DNA of 41,431 nt from an uncultured Pseudomonadota bacterium. GTDB lineage: Bacteria > Myxococcota_A > UBA9160 > PR03. A program made the translations under genes and the position numbers. The stretch is taken from assembly GCA_900696485.1 (NCBI GenBank), contig CAADGG010000072.1:1-41431 (forward strand), read 5' to 3'. The notes under the pieces are model-generated. The model was not told the origin of the DNA and made no database searches. It saw only the letters and a list, made by a program, of their open reading frames with translations. Shown one piece after another: positions 29,246 through 37,866 of this stretch; position 1 is the stretch's first letter, and each line of letters starts with the position of its first letter.

Positions 29246-29362
29246 CCCCCCGCGCCGGCACTGCCATCGACCCCGACCCGGTCCCGCTGAATCGGGCAAT
29301 CCCCCCGACGACTTGAAACCATCAAGCAGGCTGGCGTCAAGAAGGGGGTCGGGTTCGATTCG

Positions 29363-30190
29363 TCAACTTTCTCGCGGTCGGAGCGTTGCGGAGTGGGTCT
29401 GCCGACCCAGCTCGGTGGCCAAACGGACGGGAGGACGGCCGACCGCGCGCTCGAGACGCACCACTGCCAGCCGCTGCGCGGCCAGTTCCTCCGCCTGCGC
29501 GTGGGTCCGGCGGTCCAGCCACTCGATGCGCTCGTTCAGCCTGGCGAGAAGCTCATCACCCCGAGCGGCCCGCTCGTCGAGGCGCTGGATCATGAGCAGC
29601 AGGTCGCGCGCGAGCGAGTCCGTCGAGATCAGCGGCTCGGGCGGCGGCCGGCTCGACGTCCCCGACCCGGAGCGGGCCTCGCTTCGCACCGGCGGGGCGG
29701 CCTCGCTCTCCTCCTCGTGAGGCGCGCGCGGCCGTTCTTCTTCGTGCCGGGGTGGTTCCGGCCGCGCCTCTCCGCGAGCCCGGTCCGCACCCGAGCTCCT
29801 GCGGCTCATCAGCGACAACCCCACCCCCAGGACGAGCCCGACCACGGCCCCGATCACGAGCGAGCGGCCGTCGAAACGAAGTGCGATCGCCGCGGGAGGA
29901 GCGGCCGAAACCGGAGGAGGAGCCGGCACCACCGGCGGAGCCGGCGCCACCGGAGGAGCCGGCTCGGCCGGACGAGGTGCCTCCGGGAGCTCCGCCAGCA
30001 GCTCCGCGACAGGATCCCCTTGCGTCTCGACGCGCGCCGGCGCGCCGGCGCGCCCGCCCGGGATCTCGCCCTCCGGTACGGCCTCGGCTACCGCCGGGAT
30101 GGCGACCATCAGCGCCACGATCATCCACGCGATCGGCAACTGCCCTCGGCGCAGACTCCGGATCCGTTCGTGGGGGATCGCTTCGACCAA
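29363..30190 (-). CDS. Proline-rich two-TM protein with C-terminal coiled coil, unknown function
   Basis: 275 residues, not recognised. A first hydrophobic helix (PIAWMIVALMVAIPAVAEA) near 20-38 is followed by a Pro/Ala/Val-rich stretch (PAPPVVPAPPPVSAAPP), then a second helix (SLVIGAVVGLVLGVGLSLMS) near 125-145, an Arg/Glu/Pro-charged region, and a helical heptad-like end (LMIQRLDERAARGDELLARL onward). With the second helix spanning the membrane, the coiled coil would be cytoplasmic. I prefer the TTG at 30190 because AAGGAG lies exactly 6 nt upstream (30197-30202); an ATG ten codons further up (30220) has no such site. It lies between the double-FHA and triple-GAF genes on one strand. Confidence 0.7.
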   Translation of the reverse strand: MVEAIPHERIRSLRRGQLPIAWMIVALMVAIPAVAEAVPEGEIPGGRAGAPARVETQGDPVAELLAELPEAPRPAEPAPPVAPAPPVVPAPPPVSAAPPAAIALRFDGRSLVIGAVVGLVLGVGLSLMSRRSSGADRARGEARPEPPRHEEERPRAPHEEESEAAPPVRSEARSGSGTSSRPPPEPLISTDSLARDLLLMIQRLDERAARGDELLARLNERIEWLDRRTHAQAEELAAQRLAVVRLERAVGRPPVRLATELGRQTHSATLRPRES

Positions 30191-30441
30191 GACACACTCC
30201 TTCGTCCCCGGAATCGGCATCCGGGACCCCAAAGGAGGGTGGCGCAAAGATCCCCGGCGTGGCGTCGGACGCAGAGGCGTGTCGCTCCGACGGAAACCCG
30301 CGCGCAGCCGAGGAGCAGACGAGCGGCAGCTCACCGGCAGCCATCCCCTCTCCGCGCTCGAACGGCTCCCGGCCGAGAGCCTCCCGACCCTCCCGCGACG
30401 CCGTCGGGTGCGGAGCGGGGCCCTGCTCACCCGAGCGCGCG

Positions 30442-31767
30442 TCAGTCCGTGCGCAGCCGAAGGTCCGCCGGAATCACCAGATCGTTTGCGCCGGCTTCCT
30501 CGAGCGCGCTTCGCAGCGGCTCGGAGAGCTGGTCCAGCCGCAGCCGGAGCTCGAGCGTCACGATGCGCACGGGCGCCTCGACGGAACCGAGGTCCTGTAC
30601 GGAAGCGGCCCGCGAGGAGCCGCGCGGCTGCGCGGCCGCCAGTTCCTTGCGCTGATCGATGACCGCCTCGAAGGGAAGCTCATCGAGTCCGTCCGCCACG
30701 TCGAAGTTCGCCGGGGCGTCGAACGCCTCCTCGGGATCGGGCGTCTCGACGGCGTCCGGTCCCTCCACGGCCCCGAATTGATCCTCTTCGAGCATCACGT
30801 TGGCAATCGTGGCGTCCCCCAGCGCCGACGCCATCTCGGCCTCGGACAACGCGGTCGCGATCCCGGTGTCGGAGTCCGGTGAATCGTCGACGATCGACAG
30901 GGCATCCACGTCCCACTCGGTTTCGGGTCCCCCACTCGACGCGGCCGGCGGGAGAGGCGCCGCCGAAGACGGCTTCATCACGCCGCTGATCGGCTCCCGA
31001 TCGAGGACGAAGGTGAGTTCGAAGCCTTCGATCGTGATCACGTCGCCGACCCCGAGACGGTGGACGTCGACACGATCGCCGTTCACCAGCGTGCCGTTGA
31101 CCGAACCGAGATCGTGGACTTCGTAGTGGTCGCCGCGGTGGACGAAGCGCGCATGCTTTCGCGACACCTCATCCTGCGGGAGCACCAGGTCGGACTCACT
31201 CGAACGACCGACGACGAGTTCGTCGCCCTCCCAAGGCACGACACGATCGATCTTCCCGTCGCGCTGCACGATCAAGCCGGCGAACAGGGGGGCGGCCGGC
31301 GCCGCGGCCGGCGCGGACTCGATCGCCAGCTCCTCGACCTCCTCTTCCATCAGCGCCGCCGTCGGCACCTCCGCATCGTCCTCCGCGGCGACGAGTTCGG
31401 CCGTCTCGAACTCCTCGCGCGGCGGCTCCGGCGGCCGCGTCGCGGCGTCCACCAGCGCCCGCTCGTCGAGGCGACGCGAGCGCACGCGCAGCTCGTAATC
31501 CCCGACGACGATCCGATCGCCGGGCGCCAGCTCCTGGCGGCCCCGAACGCGGCGTGCGTTGACCAGGCTGCCGTTCTCGCTGCCGCCGTCTTCGAGGAAG
31601 ACGCGGCCGGCATCGAGCTGGAGCTGGACGTGGAAGCGACTCACCGCCGGACTGTCCACGACGATGTCGTTCTCCCGCATCCGCCCGATGCGCAGCACCG
31701 GTCGGTCGAAGGGCACCGTCCGGCGCAGTTCTCCCTGAAACAGCAGATCGACGACGAGACCACTCAT
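30442..31767 (-). CDS. Double-FHA-domain protein
   Basis: 441 residues. FHA domains read phosphothreonine. The first lies at about 25-95 (PVLRIGRMRENDIVVDSPAVSRFHVQL... DGGSENGSLVNARRV... GDRIVVGDYELRV), the second at about 185-265 (ELVVGRSSESDLVLPQDEVSRKHARFV... DLGSVNGTLVNGDRV... GDVITIEGFELTFV). The conserved Gly-Arg, Ser-Arg-x-His and Asn-Gly positions are intact in both, so both should bind. An acidic linker joins them; the last ~150 residues are acidic and end in RIVTLELRLRLDQLSEPL..., a segment I do not recognise. No kinase is nearby. AAAAGG lies 6 nt before the ATG. It diverges from the GPH transporter and precedes the TM coiled-coil and GAF genes. Confidence 0.9.
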   Translation of the reverse strand: MSGLVVDLLFQGELRRTVPFDRPVLRIGRMRENDIVVDSPAVSRFHVQLQLDAGRVFLEDGGSENGSLVNARRVRGRQELAPGDRIVVGDYELRVRSRRLDERALVDAATRPPEPPREEFETAELVAAEDDAEVPTAALMEEEVEELAIESAPAAAPAAPLFAGLIVQRDGKIDRVVPWEGDELVVGRSSESDLVLPQDEVSRKHARFVHRGDHYEVHDLGSVNGTLVNGDRVDVHRLGVGDVITIEGFELTFVLDREPISGVMKPSSAAPLPPAASSGGPETEWDVDALSIVDDSPDSDTGIATALSEAEMASALGDATIANVMLEEDQFGAVEGPDAVETPDPEEAFDAPANFDVADGLDELPFEAVIDQRKELAAAQPRGSSRAASVQDLGSVEAPVRIVTLELRLRLDQLSEPLRSALEEAGANDLVIPADLRLRTD

Positions 31768-31941
31768 GTTGGGCCTTTTCGGCCCGCCGCCGGGGCGGAC
31801 TTGAAGGGGGGGCCGCGGGATCCTCTGCTCTCCGGGAGCCGGACGGGGAACGCGGGGAATCCGCCCCGCCGAAACGAGTGGACCGGGAGCGCGGCCCCGG
31901 CGCGCGCCGCTGCTAGCCTGTGCGCCGTGCAAGAAGCCCGG

Positions 31942-33324
31942 ATGTCGCTGCGGCGCCGGATCGCCTATGCGTCCGGCTCCGCCGGCTTCCAGATCACCGA
32001 TCGCATCGTCGTCGCGATCGCCATCTTCTACTACCTGCCTCCCGGGGACTCGGATCTGGTGCCGCAGGTCGGCCAGGCGCAGTTCCTCGGCGTGCTGACC
32101 GCGTTCGGGGCCGCCCGTCTGCTCGGCGGGCTCGTCGATTCGCTCGCGGATCCGCTGGTCGGCTGGGCGTCGGATCGTTCCCGCTCCCGTTTCGGCCGGC
32201 GCCGTGTCTTCCTGCTGGCCGGCATCGGGCCGATGGTGCTGGCACCGGTGCTGCTGTTCTTTCCGCCCGGCTTGCCGGGCAGCGGCCTCAACTTCGCCTG
32301 GCTCACGACCCTGCTCGCGATCTACTACATCTTCTTCACGGCCTACGTCGGACCCTATCTCGCCCTGCTTCCCGAGATCGCGGTGAACGAGCGGGAGCGC
32401 GTGAGCCTTTCGACGCTGATGGCCATCGTCGCCGTCGTCGTCGTCGGCCTGTACGGCGGGGGGTGGCTCGCCGGCGTCGAGGCCGGCCGGCGCGGGCTGG
32501 GACTCGACACCGAACAGGCGTTGCGACTCGTCGTGGTCGGCTCCTCGGCGCTCGCCCTGGTGCTCTGCCTCGGACCGATCGTCGCGATCGACGAGCGCCG
32601 TCTGGTCCGCACGGCAGCGGTGATGTCGATGCGGACGGCCCTCGCCACGACGCTCCGCAACCGTCCCTTTCTCGTGTATCTCGGCGCCCAGATCCTGTTC
32701 GTGTTCGGGATCACACTGATCACCCCGATGGGACCCTACTACGCGATCGCCATCGCCGGCCGCGACGAAGGCTTCGCCGCACTGCTGGCGCTGCTCCCCG
32801 GTCCCGGCGTCTTCCTCGGCTTCTGGTGGATCGGCCGCGCTGCGGCGCGCCACGGCCCGAAGAAAATCCTGGTCGCCTGTGCGACGGCGCTCGGCGTGCT
32901 GTTCTCGCTCCAGGGATTGCTGGTGCCGGACGTTCCGGGTGGACCCCACGACCGCACCAACCTGCTCATCCTGTTCGGAGTCGGGGCGCTCTGGGGCCTG
33001 CCGGCCGCCGGCTTCCTGGTCCTCCCGCACGTGGTCCTCGGACAGATGATCGACCTCGACGCGGCGCGCACCCGCGCCCACCGCGCCGCGATGTACTTCG
33101 GGGCCCAGGGGCTCCTCACCAAATGGGTCTATGGACTCGCAACCGCCCTGCTGGCGTGGCTCTTCATCGCGTTCGGCAACAGCAGCGACCGCGCGCTGGG
33201 CGTCGTCCTCGTGGGCCCGCTGGCCGGGTTGCTCTGCCTGGCGTCGGCCGCCGTCTACGCGCTGTATCCAGAGCGCAGGGTGCTGTCCGAACGCCTCGCC
33301 CTCGAGCGAGTCGATCCCGCCTGA
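31942..33324 (+). CDS. MFS transporter of the GPH (glycoside-pentoside-hexuronide:cation) type
   Basis: 460 residues with about twelve predicted membrane helices. The family motif is clear: LGGLVDSLADPLVGWASDRSRSRFGRRRVFLLAGIGPM near residues 65-100, followed by VGPYLALLPEIAVNERERVSLST near 135-160. It probably symports a sugar, glycoside or similar solute with Na+ or H+ across the inner membrane. No sugar-degrading gene is adjacent, so the solute is unknown. ATG 31942 is used; a GTG five codons upstream (31927) is possible, neither having a good ribosome-binding site. The FHA gene diverges from it across 174 bp. Confidence 0.9.
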   Translation: MSLRRRIAYASGSAGFQITDRIVVAIAIFYYLPPGDSDLVPQVGQAQFLGVLTAFGAARLLGGLVDSLADPLVGWASDRSRSRFGRRRVFLLAGIGPMVLAPVLLFFPPGLPGSGLNFAWLTTLLAIYYIFFTAYVGPYLALLPEIAVNERERVSLSTLMAIVAVVVVGLYGGGWLAGVEAGRRGLGLDTEQALRLVVVGSSALALVLCLGPIVAIDERRLVRTAAVMSMRTALATTLRNRPFLVYLGAQILFVFGITLITPMGPYYAIAIAGRDEGFAALLALLPGPGVFLGFWWIGRAAARHGPKKILVACATALGVLFSLQGLLVPDVPGGPHDRTNLLILFGVGALWGLPAAGFLVLPHVVLGQMIDLDAARTRAHRAAMYFGAQGLLTKWVYGLATALLAWLFIAFGNSSDRALGVVLVGPLAGLLCLASAAVYALYPERRVLSERLALERVDPA

Positions 33325-33377
33325 GCCGGCCGAGCCCCCGCCGCCATGCGGGTGCGGGACGTCCGGAAAAGGAGAGT

Positions 33378-33389
33378 TCCCCCGAGGGG
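33378..33389 (+). repeat. Intergenic motif TCCCCCGAGGGG (one of three copies)
   Basis: The same 12-mer occurs on the minus strand at 3304-3315 and 41254-41265. All three copies are intergenic and point the same way relative to the gene that follows (the 64-residue protein here, topB, and the secreted protein at 40843-41172). It can fold as a short CCCC/GGGG hairpin. Function unknown. Confidence 0.4.
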
Positions 33390-33403
33390 TCCTGCTCGCA
33401 AGA

Positions 33404-33417
33404 TGACAAACGTGTCA
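33404..33417. promoter_or_regulatory. Dyad TGACA-N4-TGTCA upstream of the small protein / PhoD pair
   Basis: A 5-4-5 inverted repeat lies 51 nt before the start of the 64-residue gene; two of the next three base pairs outward also match (AG..CT). Its spacing and place fit an operator for a dimeric regulator, which I cannot name. Confidence 0.35.
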
Positions 33418-33468
33418 CCTCGCACAGAAAAGGGCATCCTAAGCGCCGATGGGGGAAGGAGGTCTCCG

Positions 33469-33663
33469 ATGCTTCGCTATCGAACCGACCGGTATGGAAT
33501 GATCGCCTCGTTCGATGTCGTCGACGCGCTCCGGCGCGCCGAGTTGCGGCGTGCCGAGCGGGAACGACGCGAACTCGAGCGACAGGCTCGCGCCGCCGGC
33601 CGCACCGGCCTGATCACACGGCTGCGCGCACTCGTCGCCGCGCCGCGCCGCCAAGCGGCCTGA
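33469..33663 (+). CDS. Small basic helical protein, unknown function
   Basis: 64 residues: a short start (MLRYRTDRYGMIASFDVVDAL) followed by a strongly charged helix rich in Arg, Glu and Ala (RRAELRRAERERRELERQAR) and a basic end. No Cys, no membrane segment. AAGGAGG ends 6-7 nt before the ATG, one of the strongest ribosome-binding sites in the window, which is the main reason to call it. Its TGA lies one base before the likely CTG start of the PhoD-like gene, so it may serve as a leader cistron that couples translation to that gene. I recognise no family. Confidence 0.65.
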   Translation: MLRYRTDRYGMIASFDVVDALRRAELRRAERERRELERQARAAGRTGLITRLRALVAAPRRQAA

Positions 33664-33664
33664 C

Positions 33665-35185
33665 CTGTCGACCGCGCCGGCGGCTCGCCTTCGACACGAT
33701 GGTCGCCTGCTCGCGCTGCTGGCAGCAGCCGCGCTGGCGTGCGCCCATGAGCAGGGCTTCGAAGCCCAGAGCAGTCCCCGCGCGACCCACGGCGTCGCGG
33801 TGGGAGAAGTCGGCGCCCGCGGCGCCGTGATCTGGTCCCGGACCGATCGTCCGGCGCGCATGCAGCTCGTGCTGCAACGAAGCGACGACCCGAGCGCTCC
33901 CGCCGTCTTCACCGGAGAAATCCCGGTCGACGGCGAGTCCGATCATGCCGGCCGCATCGCACTCGAGGATCTCGAGCCGGCGACGAGCTACCGGGCCACG
34001 GTGCGGTTCTCGGCGCCCGGCGCCGCCGACCCGCCGGGCCGCCCGGCGACCGCCCGGTTTCGCACAGCGCCGCTCGCGTCTGAACCCGCCGCGGTGCGAC
34101 TCGCCTGGGGCGGCGGCCTCGCCGGACAGGGGATCTGCCGCGACGCGCGAGAGGGGTTCCCGATCTTCGATCGGATCCTCGCCGAGCGGCCCGATGTCTT
34201 CGTGGGCCTCGGCGACATGATCTATGCGGACGACGTCTGCCACCCCGTCGGTCCGCTGGGCAATGCCCAGATCCCCGGCGAGTTCGGGCCGGCCACGGAC
34301 CTCGACGGATTCCGCGCCCACTGGCGCTATGTGCGCGACGACGACGGGCTGCGCCGCCTGCTCGCCCACACGCCGTACGTGGCGATCTGGGACGACCACG
34401 AGATCATCAGCGACGCCGGCCCGCACCACGATACCCGCGCGGAGCCTCCCTACCGCGCCCACGTCCCGCTGCTCCCGCTCGCCCGCCGGGCCTTTCAGGA
34501 ATGGAACCCGCTCGCCGACGGTCAGTCGCTTCACCGCCGTCTGCGCTGGGGCCGGCATCTCGAGCTGTTCGCGCTCGACACCCGGCAATACCGAGACCCC
34601 AATCTCGCACCGGACGACGGCGCCGAACCCAAGACGATGCTCGGCGCCGGACAACGTCGCTGGCTCGAACACGCGGTCGCGTCGTCCGATGCGACGTGGA
34701 AGGTGATCGCCTCGAGCGTGCCGATCTCGATCCCCACCGGATCGCTCGACACCGGCCGCGATGGCTGGGCGGATCTCGGCCAGCACGGAGGCTTCGAACG
34801 CGAGCTGCTCGGAATCCTCGAATCCTTCCGGGACCACGGCGTCCGCAATCTCGTCTGGATCACCACGGGCGTCCACTTCGCCGCCGCGTTCCGCTACCGG
34901 CCGTTCGTCGCCGACCGCAGGTTTCGCTTCTTCGAGATCGCAACGGGGCCGTTGCACGCCGGCCTCTACCGGAACGAGCTCGTCGATGCCACGTTCTCCC
35001 CGCAGCGCCTGTTCCTGTTCGCGCCGCCGAAAGCACACAGCGTCTCGTCCCTCGACGAGGCGAAGCGCTGGTTCAACTTCGGGATCCTCGATGTCAGCGA
35101 GGACGGAAAGCTCGCCGCCCGCGTCGTGAATGGCGAAGGCGAAGAGGTGTTCCGGTTGACTCTGCCACCGCAGCGGACCCGCTGA
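33665..35185 (+). CDS. PhoD-type alkaline phosphatase/phosphodiesterase lipoprotein, apparent CTG start
   Basis: 506 residues from CTG 33665. Metal-site motifs of the PhoD family are present: GLGDMIYADD near 181-190, VAIWDDHEI near 240, KVIASSVPIS near 345 and WITTGVHFAA near 400 (usually GDVH). An N-terminal Ig-like domain (THGVAVGEVGARGAVIWSRT) precedes the catalytic part. Such enzymes release phosphate from phosphodiesters or monoesters outside the cytoplasm. The frame has no ATG, GTG or TTG between the stop at 33406 and GTG 33800, which would cut into the Ig-like domain. From the CTG, one base after the preceding stop, the protein begins STAPAARLRHDGR, then LLALLAAAALAC, a proper lipoprotein signal. 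It converges on htpX with 21 bp between. Confidence 0.82.
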   Translation: MSTAPAARLRHDGRLLALLAAAALACAHEQGFEAQSSPRATHGVAVGEVGARGAVIWSRTDRPARMQLVLQRSDDPSAPAVFTGEIPVDGESDHAGRIALEDLEPATSYRATVRFSAPGAADPPGRPATARFRTAPLASEPAAVRLAWGGGLAGQGICRDAREGFPIFDRILAERPDVFVGLGDMIYADDVCHPVGPLGNAQIPGEFGPATDLDGFRAHWRYVRDDDGLRRLLAHTPYVAIWDDHEIISDAGPHHDTRAEPPYRAHVPLLPLARRAFQEWNPLADGQSLHRRLRWGRHLELFALDTRQYRDPNLAPDDGAEPKTMLGAGQRRWLEHAVASSDATWKVIASSVPISIPTGSLDTGRDGWADLGQHGGFERELLGILESFRDHGVRNLVWITTGVHFAAAFRYRPFVADRRFRFFEIATGPLHAGLYRNELVDATFSPQRLFLFAPPKAHSVSSLDEAKRWFNFGILDVSEDGKLAARVVNGEGEEVFRLTLPPQRTR

Positions 35186-35206
35186 AGGCGTCCCGCGACG
35201 TCGCGA

Positions 35207-36091
35207 CTAGGCGGAGTGCCGGCGCAGCCGATCGATGCGCTCTTCGAGCGGCGGGTGGCTCGCGAACAGCCGCATCCAGTTCGCACGGCCTCCCCCACTG
35301 ATCCCGAACGCACGCAGGGCCTCCGGGAGCGGCTCGCCGCTGCCGCGGCGCAGCCGCTCGAGGGCCGCGATCATGTTCGGCGCGCCGGCAAGCCGTGCCC
35401 CACCCGCATCGGCCCGGAACTCGCGCTGTCGCGAGAACCAGAACACGATGATGCTGGCGAGGATGCCGAAGACGATCTGGGCGACGATCGTCACGATCCA
35501 GAAGCCGGGACCGTGTCCTTCCTCGGTGCGGAACACGACCCGGTCGATGATGTGTCCGACCACCCTCGACAGGACGAGCACGAAGGTATTCACGACACCC
35601 TGGACGAGCGCCAACGTCACCATGTCGCCGTTCGCGACATGGCTGATCTCGTGGGCCAGGACGGCCTCGACTTCGGCGCGCTCCATGCGCTCGAGCAGCC
35701 CGGTGCTGACCGCGACCAGCGACGCGTCCCGGCGGGCACCGGTGGCGAACGCATTGGGCGCGGACGACGGGAAGATCGCGACCTCCGGCATGCCGATGCC
35801 GGCCGCCTGCGCCTGCTGCCGAACCGTCTCGAGCAGCCACGCCTCGGTGGAATTCCGGGCCTCGCTGATGACCTGTGCGCCGGTCGCGCGTTTGGCGATG
35901 AACTTCGAGATCGCCAGCGAGAGGAACGATCCGCCGAAGCCGAACACTGCCGCGAAGAGCAGCAGTTGCGGAAGCGCCAGATCGACGCCGTTCTCGGCGA
36001 GAAAACCCTCGAAGCCGACCAGCCTCAGGACGATCGAGAGGACCAGAAGAACCGCGATGTTGGTGGCGAGGAAGAGCAGGACACGCTTCAC
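35207..36091 (-). CDS. htpX: Membrane zinc metalloprotease HtpX
   Basis: 294 residues, the size of E. coli HtpX (293). An inner-membrane M48 peptidase that degrades damaged membrane proteins with the active site facing the cytoplasm. Two N-terminal TM helices ([39 protein letters not shown]), [24 protein letters not shown] block near 110-125, the zinc motif [10 protein letters not shown] near 145-154, two further hydrophobic segments, and the third zinc ligand region in [15 protein letters not shown] near 225. GTG 36091 follows GGAGGGAG by 6-7 nt, fixing the start. Often controlled by heat-shock or Cpx-type regulators; I see no clear sigma32 promoter here. Confidence 0.95.
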   Translation of the reverse strand: MKRVLLFLATNIAVLLVLSIVLRLVGFEGFLAENGVDLALPQLLLFAAVFGFGGSFLSLAISKFIAKRATGAQVISEARNSTEAWLLETVRQQAQAAGIGMPEVAIFPSSAPNAFATGARRDASLVAVSTGLLERMERAEVEAVLAHEISHVANGDMVTLALVQGVVNTFVLVLSRVVGHIIDRVVFRTEEGHGPGFWIVTIVAQIVFGILASIIVFWFSRQREFRADAGGARLAGAPNMIAALERLRRGSGEPLPEALRAFGISGGGRANWMRLFASHPPLEERIDRLRRHSA

Positions 36092-36420
36092 GAATGACTC
36101 CCTCCGGCGAACGAGCGTGCTGAGCGGGCCGCGGATCGGGCACGCAAGAAACCCGTGGCAAGGCGCGGTCGAGCTTGCCCCGGCTCCCTGCCGCTGTCCA
36201 CTTCGGACTCCGGACGAGACCCCGAACCCGGCTGCTCCGCGCGAATCCCGCCCTCTGACGATCCAGCCGCGACGGGGATTCGATCTCGCGCAAGGCGAAT
36301 CCGGATCCTTTTCGACTCCTTGCGCTCCTCGCTTGCCCACGGCAGATCCCCCGCAAGCGTTACCTGCCCCGGTTTCGGGCCACTCAACAACAGCGCCCCC
36401 CGAGCTGGAGCCACGGAGCC
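36092..36420. other. Divergent intergenic region htpX / small zinc-ribbon gene
   Basis: These 329 bases must contain the htpX promoter and that of the 122-residue gene. I find no -10/-35 pair worth calling, no tRNA, and only a small CCCG-GTTT-CGGG hairpin near 36368. Open frames across it are shadows without coding character. Confidence 0.4.
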
Positions 36421-36789
36421 ATGCCGATGCTGTCGCATTCGTCGAACCGCGAGATCCCCAACGCCTTCCTGATCCGTGCGCTCGCCCGCGGCGGATCGGA
36501 GCACTGCGAGGGCTGCGGCCACCGCATGTTCGTGAAGACGCGCACCAGCAAGTGCCCGTACTGCCGCGCCGGGTTCCCCCCGCAGCCGGTCGCGCGGCTC
36601 GCGGCGGAAAGTCGCCGACTGCCGTTCGTCCCGCGCGTGGGTGAGCACGTCGCCATCGACCCCCTGCTCACGCGAGTCCTGTCCCGGGTGATCGCATCGT
36701 GGTCGCGCCGACAGCGGCGCCTGCCCGCGCGACAACACCTGGCGCTCCACACGGGGGAGAGCGCACACGCCCATCCGGCACCCGGCTGA
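36421..36789 (+). CDS. Small zinc-ribbon protein, unknown function
   Basis: 122 residues. A single treble-clef or ribbon-type site is visible: [21 protein letters not shown] near 27-48, i.e. two CxxC pairs separated by about 13 residues. The remainder is basic and Arg-rich ([16 protein letters not shown]), with a His-containing low-complexity end. A weak GGAG lies 8-10 nt before the ATG. The intact ribbon supports it as a gene; I know no family for it. It stands alone, divergent from htpX and convergent with the SCO-type gene 191 bp away. Confidence 0.6.
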   Translation: MPMLSHSSNREIPNAFLIRALARGGSEHCEGCGHRMFVKTRTSKCPYCRAGFPPQPVARLAAESRRLPFVPRVGEHVAIDPLLTRVLSRVIASWSRRQRRLPARQHLALHTGESAHAHPAPG

Positions 36790-36980
36790 CTCCGATCGGG
36801 CCGATTTCGTTCGTGCCATCCTGACGGCATGGCGACGAGCCGTCCGATCTCGCGCCGTCCCGACGAGGCCCGTTCCCGCGGCCCCGGTGACCCGTCGCGG
36901 GCGCGTCTCCTGCATCCCTTCGCCGACCCGCGGCAGGTCCACGCCGAAGGCGCGCACGGGATCGTCCGCGGTGAGGAGAT

Positions 36981-37859
36981 CTACGTCGGGGACGCCAGTC
37001 GCTCGAGGTCTGCGCGCAGCTGCTCCGGATCGTGCGCATCGAGCCCGATGTAGCGCTGCACGATCTGTCCGTTGCCGTCGATCAGGAACGTCACGACCAG
37101 GTGGGCGATGGTGCCATCGGGCTGGCGCGCCGATCCGACCCCGTATCCCTTCAACACCGCCTCGATGGCATCGGGTGCGCCGGTCAGGAACGACCAGTTG
37201 GCGGTGTCGGCGCCGCGCTTGCGGGCATATTCGCGCAGTGCGGCGGGCGTATCCGTCAGCGGATCGAGCGACACCGAGACGAAACGCACCCGATCCCGCA
37301 GGGCCGGTTCGAGCGCACGCTGCACCTCGACGTGGAGTCCGGTGAGAATCGGGCACGGTCCGGGGCAGTTCGTGTAGACGAAATCCAGCAGCACGGCCTT
37401 GCCGCGCAGGTCCGCGAGCGAGAGCGGATTGCCATCCTGATCCGTCAGCACGAACGGCGGCGCCGGATCCCCGCGCGGAGCGACGGAATCGAACGACGTG
37501 CCCGCCCGATGCCCGGTTCCGGCGGCGTCTCCGAGCGGCGTCACGTCGATGACGTGATAGGCACGGCCCGTGAACTCGAGCCGGAAGTCGACCACCTGGT
37601 GCGGCTGGATCCGCGCCAGGACTTCCGGATCCGGAACATCGAAGCTCATCGTCATCTCGGGCATCAGGCCCGGGATGTCGTCGTGATGGATCACCACCTG
37701 GCCGTATTCCGGGTTCACCGACTCGACGACGCCATGGGCGTCGTAGACGCCAGGCCCGCCCTCGGCGCGGCGGCAGCCGGCGGCGAACGGTCCCGACGCG
37801 ATCAGCACGAGCGACACCACGAGAGCCAGTCGGGAACGCGCTGCGCCGTCGGGCATCAT
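36981..37859 (-). CDS. CusF-SCO1 fusion copper lipoprotein
   Basis: 292 residues. Signal peptide with lipobox (PFAAGC, Cys near 29). Residues ~38-110 resemble the CusF/PF11604 copper-binding fold (HGVVESVNPEYGQVVIHHDDIPGLMPEMTMSFDV). From about 128 follows an SCO1/SenC thioredoxin-like domain (PAPPFVLTDQDGNPLSLADLRGK) with the copper-binding CPGPC near 164-168 and the distal His in TIAHLVVTF near 249. SCO proteins deliver copper to the CuA site of cytochrome oxidase or act as thiol reductases; the added domain may store or hand over Cu(I). The start is ATG 37859 or the next codon. It follows the aldo/keto reductase gene by 7 nt. No oxidase genes are adjacent. Confidence 0.92.
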   Translation of the reverse strand: MMPDGAARSRLALVVSLVLIASGPFAAGCRRAEGGPGVYDAHGVVESVNPEYGQVVIHHDDIPGLMPEMTMSFDVPDPEVLARIQPHQVVDFRLEFTGRAYHVIDVTPLGDAAGTGHRAGTSFDSVAPRGDPAPPFVLTDQDGNPLSLADLRGKAVLLDFVYTNCPGPCPILTGLHVEVQRALEPALRDRVRFVSVSLDPLTDTPAALREYARKRGADTANWSFLTGAPDAIEAVLKGYGVGSARQPDGTIAHLVVTFLIDGNGQIVQRYIGLDAHDPEQLRADLERLASPT

Positions 37860-37866
37860 GCGGCCC

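Noticed and set aside
29346..29362. GGGTTCGATTCG, resembling a tRNA T-loop
   Set aside because: The flanking bases do not form the 5-bp T stem and there is no acceptor or anticodon arm upstream.
30442..31767. FHA protein as part of a type VI secretion locus
   Set aside because: No tss genes are within the window, and the domain layout (two FHA, acidic tail) differs from TagH-type FHA proteins.
33404..33468. Riboswitch-like leader (CGCACAG...GGGCATCCTAAG) before the 64-residue gene
   Set aside because: It shares only a few bases with the c-di-GMP-I (GEMM) aptamer from memory; the conserved tetraloop and receptor stems are not present.
36829..37053. 74-codon plus-strand frame between the zinc-ribbon and SCO-type genes
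   Set aside because: No ribosome-binding site, runs 73 bases into the SCO-type gene, and its end is Ser/Arg/Cys-rich shadow sequence.
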